Of a stretch of DNA of 64,000 nt, positions 57,608 to 64,000 are shown piece by piece. Below the pieces are notes generated by a model that saw nothing but the letters and a program-made list of their open reading frames with translations, made no database searches and was not told where the DNA came from. Position 1 is the first letter of the stretch; each line of letters opens with the position of its first letter. The DNA comes from Colias croceus (lineage: Eukaryota > Arthropoda > Insecta > Lepidoptera > Pieridae). A program made the translations under genes and the position numbers. The DNA lies in assembly GCF_905220415.1 (NCBI RefSeq), contig NC_059542.1, positions 930,001 to 994,000 on the forward strand, in the 5' to 3' direction.

Positions 57608-58877
57608 TATGTAGGTGTGCTACCGAACAGCCAAGTTTCATTAAAATTTTCAGTAGTTTTGGCATGTCCGTGTCACAAGCCATCCATCCAAACTTACGCA
57701 AAAATTAAATTAATAACAGACTTCACAGAAAAAAGCACTATATTTTTGCAACATCCCAAAGTAAATAAATCTTTCATAAAACATGGAACTCTCTTAAAAA
57801 GCATTACAGTATCCATTTCCCTAATTAGCGTGGATATTTTTATCTTCTCATTCGTAGTTTTTAATACGAATTTCGTACATTCAACGCGAGTTCTAATCAG
57901 ATGCATTTGCATAATTACAAAAGTTTCAAATTAAATCCGATCTCAAGAGGGTCTTTATAAAAGTGAATTTAGTTCACCTCGCTGTGATAGCGGAGTTTAA
58001 AGAGGTTATTACATCAAGTATATCGGTTATGTAAGGATACACGTACTTTGTTTTAAAGTTCTTATGTTATAATTTTTAATACCGATAAAATTGCATAATA
58101 TGTTCAAATTTGTAAACCTATCGTCTTGTAAGTTAAAAAAATTTTTTTGGTTGCCAAAGTTTGTGTATGTTCATGAATAATGCCTAAAACATAAAACGGC
58201 ATTTTTACATGTTATACATGGTATATTATATATAAAAGATGGTTTCATTAACTGCCAATTTAATTAATTAATCCGTAAAATTAAAATAATTAGCAACGAG
58301 TACAATCTAACTGCAATTCTGTCAATATATGGAGCCACAACCAAGAAGCTGCCGCCGCCGCCGCAAAAGCATAATTGATTCAAGAAATAACAAATATAAT
58401 CTTTAAAACACAATAACATTATTTTATCAATATGTCCATGCACCTATTCAAAAAGATTGTCGTCTGCGAATTCAATGGAACGTCACTTTGTCTTTTAAAG
58501 TTAAAACGAATCGTGCTACTGGAAAATAGTCCCAAATCTTTGTACGTAGAGCTTAAAATAAATAAGCCAAGTAATCCTATTGAAGGCTCTAAGCCTTTGT
58601 AAATGCGGGGATTTGCATTGCCAATACTATTTCAGTATGTTCGTCTCTCTGTTTAGAATAATCCCAGTTTTAAAGTTGGATTGTAAACTCTATATCTATC
58701 TAACCAAATCTTATGTACAAATAGTGATGTATGTCTACAATTAGGACTAGTAAAGCTTAGTACAGAATATGTTATAGAATATGTTTTATTGGTAGTGATA
58801 ACAAGCCTTATAATCTATAATTATAAACAAAATGTCTACTTAAAATGAGTTATTGGCATCTGTATTCTTATTCATCA
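57608..58877. other. No recognisable gene
   Basis: AT-rich. A frame at 57617-57934 is open on both strands, which is typical of chance. A short CCGCCGCCGCCGC run lies at 58351. Confidence 0.4.
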
Positions 58878-59061
58878 CTAGCTGTTCCCCGCGGTTTCAT
58901 GCTCCGCTCCTGTAGGTCTTAGCGTGATGATATATAGCCTATAGCCTTTCTCGATAAATGAGCTATCTAACACCGAAAGAATTTTTCAAATCGGACCAGT
59001 AGTTTCTGAGATTAACAACAAACAAACAAACAAACTCTTCAGTTTTATAATATTAGTATAG
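58878..59061 (-). mobile_element. Helitron-like element, GCTGAAGA subfamily
   Basis: On the + strand it runs from CTAGCTGTTCCCCGCGGTTT, through TAGCCTTTCTCGATAAATGA, to TTTTATAATATTAGTATAGA. It is near full length. Confidence 0.7.
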
Positions 59062-59365
59062 AATTGCTAATCTCTATCATAATAAATTAGTTAAAAAGTA
59101 CATTTATTCATTAAAATATCATAATAAAAAGCACATATCCATCCATAATAATGTTATGTAAAGTTATACGGGTTATAATATTTATGCTGCTGAATATTTG
59201 AGTGAATATTAGGGGCAAAATAATACCAAGTTAGGTCCGTTGGGGCTTCGCTTGATTGCATTAGTTTCCTACAAATTGTAACACGTCGAATATTATATTG
59301 CTCTTTGTAGGTCTTTGACTCTTCTGGGACGCTCTGTAAGGTTACATAGTTCTTTTAAATATTAA

Positions 59366-59473
59366 CTAGCTTTCTGCCCGCGGCTTCGCCCGCTTTGTCT
59401 GAAATTTAATAAATTATATACTCAAACCTTCCTCTTGTATCACTCTATCTGTTAAAAAAAACATCAAAATCTG
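59366..59473 (-). mobile_element. Helitron-like element, truncated beside a MITE
   Basis: On the + strand it has CTAGCTTTCTGCCCGCGGCT and TGTATCACTCTATCTGTTAA, the reverse of the 2440 family. It ends at AACATCAAAATCTGT exactly where the MITE at 59477 begins. The missing part is not found on the far side of the MITE. Confidence 0.6.
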
Positions 59474-59476
59474 TTA

Positions 59477-59654
59477 GGGATGATTTTTCAATCCTTGGTT
59501 AAAACTTATTCATCGAATAACGTATGAAACTACCATTTTAAAAATGTATTCTAATTATTGTCCGTATTTGACAGTTTACAGGTGACATTTTAAAATGTTC
59601 GTGTAATACTTTATTGGATGGATAAATTTTAACCAAGGATTGAAAAATCGGCCC
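59477..59654. mobile_element. 178-bp MITE with TTA target duplication
   Basis: The termini GGGATGATTTTTCAATCCTT and AAGGATTGAAAAATCGGCCC are inverted over about 28 bases (to TTGGTTAAAA). TTA is on both sides (59474-59476 and 59655-59657). The right terminus shares GGGCCGATTTTTCAAT with the 733-bp element in intron 1, so the two are probably mobilised by the same type of transposase. Confidence 0.83.
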
Positions 59655-60185
59655 TTAGTCAAATAAAGAAAAATTTTTTGTCTGTAATTTCAACTATAAT
59701 ATTTTAACTCTTTTGCAAGCAAGACCAAATTTTAACCGCATATTCCTGTTTTTGTCTAAAAATGTTAACTGTTTACCCGTACAATAGATATTTCCCTATT
59801 ACGTTTAGAACAAGATATACAATTACCGTGCCGTAAGGAAGCGTATAGAAAACTTAAGACTTCACAAAGGCATCATTACTCGGTAGGTTACAGTTTCAAA
59901 GTGTTAGTGAGCTGTCGATCGCACTCGTTAGTAGCACTACAGTATAGGGATCTGTTCATACTGTGGTTCATACTGAAATATATTAAAATCTGACTAAAAA
60001 TAATATAACAAATTACTTATATATTAATCAAGCTATCTTGGATATATTTTTTCATGTTTCACAGAGATGTTCATAGAAATGCTTTGTTAAAATTTTAGTT
60101 GTATTACGTAAAGTTTTAATTAAAATAAGCTTTATTATATCGTATTCAAGGATTACCTATTTAAAAAAAATTAGATTTCTTTATA

Positions 60186-60724
60186 AAATAATATAAAGTG
60201 AAAAAACTAAAACCCAACTACGACAATAACCGGCGCTGAAAAAGTATAAAACAAGATTTCAGAATACTGAACTGAACAAAGTTGCTAATGTAGTTGCAAG
60301 TAAATGGACACAGTAGACTCTACCAAGATGCCTTCGTTGTAAATTGACAATAATGTCATACAATACTATTCTGAAGTATGCAATATTCCACTATGTAAAG
60401 ATAAATTTTCATGTTTGGAAAGGCGTAGTCACACGTTGTTGAAGTGCTACGGTAGATAGGTACATATTATGTAACGTGTGACTACGCCTTTCCAAACATG
60501 AAAATTTATCTTTACATAGTGGAATATTGCATACTTCAGAATAGTATTGTATGACATTATTGTCAATTTACAACGAAGGCATCTTGGTAGAGTCTACTGT
60601 GTCCATTTACTTGCAACTACATTAGCAACTTTGTTCAGTTCAGTATTCTGAAATCTTGTTTTATACTTTTTCAGCGCCGGTTATTGTCGTAGTTGGGTTT
60701 TAGTTTTTTCACTTTATATTATTT
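60186..60724. repeat. Long near-perfect inverted repeat, 252-bp arms
   Basis: The left arm 60186-60437 and right arm 60473-60724 are reverse complements. They are the same length and I saw no mismatch by eye. The 35-base loop (60438-60472) is unique. There is no open frame of note and no clear flanking target duplication. Transcription from either side would give a 252-bp duplex with a short loop, the form of hairpin-RNA loci that feed the insect siRNA pathway. Confidence 0.93.
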
Positions 60725-62634
60725 GTACTATTTTGGTGTTAAAGTGTATTTGTGGGGCATAATATTAACAAAAGTTAAACTGATGAACTAATAAAGAAGC
60801 TATGGACGAAAAGATGTGAATTATATGCAATCAGCCCATGAATACAGGTAAAGTCACGAGCAAATGCTAGTAATATATATATATATATTCAAAATGTACA
60901 AGGAAAGCGCTTTCAAATGATACCAAACACGGGATATTTATCTTAACTTTATTTTTTTACTCTGTATGTTTTGTCCAATAGAGGACGCCACATTAGATTT
61001 TGTGAAACCCCATATAGCCTATAACCAGCGGACAATTAAGACGCTTCTAATGATATGTCATTTGTCAAATTCTGATAAGTAGTTTAGACGTTACGAGGGA
61101 ACAGATGAACATACATACATACATACATACATACATACATACATAGCCTGTCAAAATCATAACCCTCCTTTTGCTTTGCCGTAGTCGGGTAATGAAGCAA
61201 AATCGATGTGATAACAGCTGTTTCCTCCATGTAATTGTTGTGAGCAGTAACATCTAGACACGCGGCAGCGTGTCAAGCCGAGTTCAAGCGAAGAGAACTG
61301 GCGAGCAGCAGCCGTGTGTATATTTACACGAACCATTTCGAGCCACTTTTCACCCCCTTGTAACTCGAAAACTATTTAAGTTAAATAAACCAAATTTGGT
61401 ACATATCAAGAGGACCTCAAGATAAACAAGAACCTTAAATTTCATAAATACAGATTAAACAGTTGCGTAGATATTAATATCCAAAAATCGCAATTTTTAA
61501 GACTGACTGACTTATAGACATATACAAAACCTAACCCACTTCCAGATGACCTAGAAAGTTCAAATTTTGTAATCAACTAGGTAATAGTGAGTGTACAAAG
61601 GAAAAAATCAGAAAATACTGAATTTATTTGTATTTATTTTTTTATTCAATGACATTAATTTTGTTTGTATGGAAAAATGGAAAAGTTTAAAAAAATAGAA
61701 AATAGTATATTCACCTTACTAGTCTTAAAAAATAGATCAAAACTAATCAGTGGCCGAAAAAAATTTTGAAATCCATCAATAAATGACTGAGATATAGATT
61801 ATTGAAGTTTACATATTTTAGGACGAAACATATTCTGTAGATTCGAAGCGCCTCTGACATCACACTCACTCGCGCTAGTATCGCTAGGGCGGATTACTTC
61901 GATTGCATGATTTCTTTATTCAAGACTGTTATTAAACGTAAAATAAAAGAAAATTGTAATAAAAATATTGCTCATACAGTTAAAAATAATATATAATTTT
62001 ACATATTCACATTTATTTATTCTTTATTTATGAGTGTTTAGTTTAGTTTTAATTTCAGTGTAAATAAATAAATAAAATCTTTATTTTGCTTTAAACATGG
62101 TATTCAATGGTGATACAATTATATTAATAAAGCACAAACATGTTCAGCCAATACAAGCATGCAAAAATAATTACCATAAATGGTGTAATGGAAGAAGGCT
62201 TCGTCGAAGGTCGAAATGATTTAATTTGCGTAATATTAATATAAGTGAAACATCTTTAGGCGCGTTTAGAGTAAAATTTCAAGATCGCGTCATGGCAATA
62301 CCGTAACGTCATGGAGTAAGGCGACGATTCTTCTACAACGATCTTTGCATCTTGGTGTGTCTTTGCATCTTGTCTAGTGTGTGTACAAATTCACGCTGGA
62401 TGTTTAGAAAATCATGTAATCTTTTAAACAGAAAACGAGTTTAAAAAATTGCAGATAATGACGGGGCAATGTGCGCTGACATTCATAACATATAAGAAAA
62501 TATAGAAAATAATACTAAACAAACCATACAGAGAAACCGCAAGAAAAAATAAAAAAAATCCTATATAAAAAGTATTATACTTATTCATAAAGTAAATCAA
62601 ATATGCAGAGTAATTTTCTGTACAAAAAGTAATG
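60725..62634. other. No recognisable gene
   Basis: This contains a (TA)n run near 60875 and a CATA tetranucleotide run at 61109-61145. The 61-62 kb part is mixed, with GC-richer patches at 61258-61320 and 62260-62400 but no frame or splice structure. An AAATAAATAAATAAAATCTT stretch near 62062 may be a LINE tail. Confidence 0.4.
61109..61145. repeat. CATA microsatellite
   Basis: About nine uninterrupted CATA units. Confidence 0.95.
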
Positions 62635-63251
62635 ATATCCCACCAAAAACATAAATGTAAAATTTGGAGCCGAGTTCAATCGTTGACTTAATTTGCCAAA
62701 AAAAGAAATGAGATCTAAATGTGTGCCAAGTTCTGCAGACAGTCCAGAAATTTATTTACAAAGATGTATTAAGTTCTTAGGTTGACTGAAAACTCAATTG
62801 TTTTATTTTCCCTTAGTGAACAATGTTTATTCCAAAATATAACTTTTTTAATTTGAACAATATAATTATTTTCACAAAGCAAACAACTAATGACCTTTTG
62901 AACCCCATAATTTGATGAGGCTAGTTTTTAGAACCTCACAAATTTTAAACAGTATGTAAAACTAGCCTCATCAAATTATGGGGTTCAAAAGGTCATTAGT
63001 TCTTTGCTTTGTGAAAATAATTATATTGTTCAAATTAAAAAAGTTATATTTTGGAATAAACATTGTTCACTAAGGGAAAATAAAACAATTGAGTATTCAG
63101 TCAACCTAAGAACTTAATACATCTTTGTAAATAAATTTCTGGACTGTCTGCAGAACTTGGCACACATTTAGATCTCATTTCTTTTTTTGGCAAATTAAGT
63201 CAACGATTGAACTCGGCTCCAAATTTTACATTTATGTTTTTGGTGGGATAT
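62635..63251. repeat. Long near-perfect inverted repeat, 294-bp arms
   Basis: The left arm 62635-62928 and right arm 62958-63251 are reverse complements of equal length, with two substitutions noticed (GACTGAAAACTC against GACTGAATACTC, and AAGCAAACAACT against AAGCAAAGAACT). The loop is 29 bases (62929-62957). It is non-coding. Its form matches the inverted repeat at 60186, 1.9 kb away, but the sequences are unrelated. Confidence 0.93.
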
Positions 63252-63911
63252 ACTTATCACTTTTCTTTTTACTTCTACAACTTCGTATTCACATATTATG
63301 CATTCTGAACACAGTTGCCGGCAAGTTGCCGGCACATCCAATGTGTATGCAGCCTTACCTTAGGAATTTCTTTGAGGGTCGTTGATGTAGAAATTAATAA
63401 CATCGATTAAGTTTTCAGCGTCTTGTAGCTGCTGTATACATTCTAGACTAGACTAATTAGTGCGCCCTTAAAATTATACAAAATAAACGTGGTTTTAAAT
63501 AACAAAGAACCGCCGAGCTTTTAGTCTTATTAATAAATGTTCTTTCTTAATAATTTTCAGACCTTTTTGTCTTTTCATGCTTATATTTAAATGTTCAGGT
63601 CTTTTTGTTTGCGAAATTACTAAAATAAAAAATATATACTGTATACACATCTAACATCTTATGATCTTAGCTTATACTAGAGTAATTTTACAGAAAAATA
63701 GGGTCAGTGTTTACCAAGAAATTTAACCTTAATATATCCGAGCTTCCTTTTTATCTCATAATACCTTTTCTTTCCACATTTAGTCGGCGAGAGCTGCAAA
63801 CTTTTTCTCAACGTATATAACGTGTGTTAATAAGTTGGCATGTTTGACTATAATTATTTTTGCTCTGTAGTACCTAGTAGGAAGTAAGTAGCAGTACGTA
63901 GGAACATTATA
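63252..63911. other. No recognisable gene
   Basis: AT-rich. A short duplicated GTTGCCGGCAAGTTGCCGGC lies at 63313-63332. Nothing else was recognised. Confidence 0.4.
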
Positions 63912-64000
63912 TCTACACTTAATATTATAAAGCTGAAGAGTTTGTTTTTTTGTTTGTACGCGCTAATCTCAGGAACTACTGGTCTGATTTGAAAGATTCT
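63912..64000 (+). mobile_element. Helitron-like element cut by the window edge
   Basis: TCTACACTTAATATTATAAA followed by GCTGAAGAGTTTGTTTTTTT and CGCGCTAATCTCAGGAACTA is the start of the GCTGAAGA subfamily. It continues beyond the window. Confidence 0.7.

Overview
This window looks like nuclear DNA from a moth or butterfly. It is AT-rich and has very few long ORFs, and its only recognisable cellular gene is split by introns with ordinary GT-AG splice sites. Its interspersed repeats are of the kind typical of Lepidoptera: short elements that start TC..ACTAATATTATAAA and end in a GC-rich stretch (GCGGGCGAAGCCGCGGGCGG) followed by CTAG, as Helitron-like elements do. No bacterial-type genes or operons are present, and the species cannot be named from the sequence. 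All family assignments below come from reading motifs by eye; no database was searched.

The main gene is a secreted animal heme peroxidase homologue on the + strand, 25990..41852. I resolve twelve exons: a signal-peptide exon, a short Cys-rich exon, and ten exons that follow the peroxidase fold in order (CC..C..IP.DDP, a Ca-loop-like T..FDLS..YG, an NPCW-DER segment, a proximal-His-like R.THT, a degenerate N.QRGRDHG region, and a VEDIDL..G..LE region ending in conserved Cys). By eye, the distal Asp-His, the catalytic Arg, the heme-linking Glu and the Asn of the family are all replaced, while the proximal His, most of the Ca loop and the Cys residues remain. This suggests a pseudo-peroxidase: a folded, secreted but probably non-enzymatic family member. 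One splice junction (exon 2 to exon 3) does not keep frame with the best-looking sites.

The introns of this gene have been enlarged by mobile DNA. Intron 1 carries three Helitron-like copies near a TTA-flanked 733-bp MITE, a fourth Helitron-like copy and a TAA-flanked MITE. Intron 3 carries a complete antisense Ty1/copia LTR retrotransposon (31575..36070, 152-bp LTRs differing at one base, AATAT target duplication, gag and pol out of frame by one base). Intron 4 has a tRNA-derived SINE and intron 10 a Helitron-like copy.

The left part (1..25900) and right part (42000..64000) are mostly non-coding: scattered Helitron-like elements, TIR/MITE elements, SINE and LINE tails, a 120-bp tandem repeat (44092..44534), a 332-bp tandem duplication (53211..53870), and two long near-perfect inverted repeats with arms of 252 and 294 bp (60186..60724 and 62635..63251). 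Two isolated exon-like stretches (10352..10491 and 54068..54166) may belong to unidentified genes.
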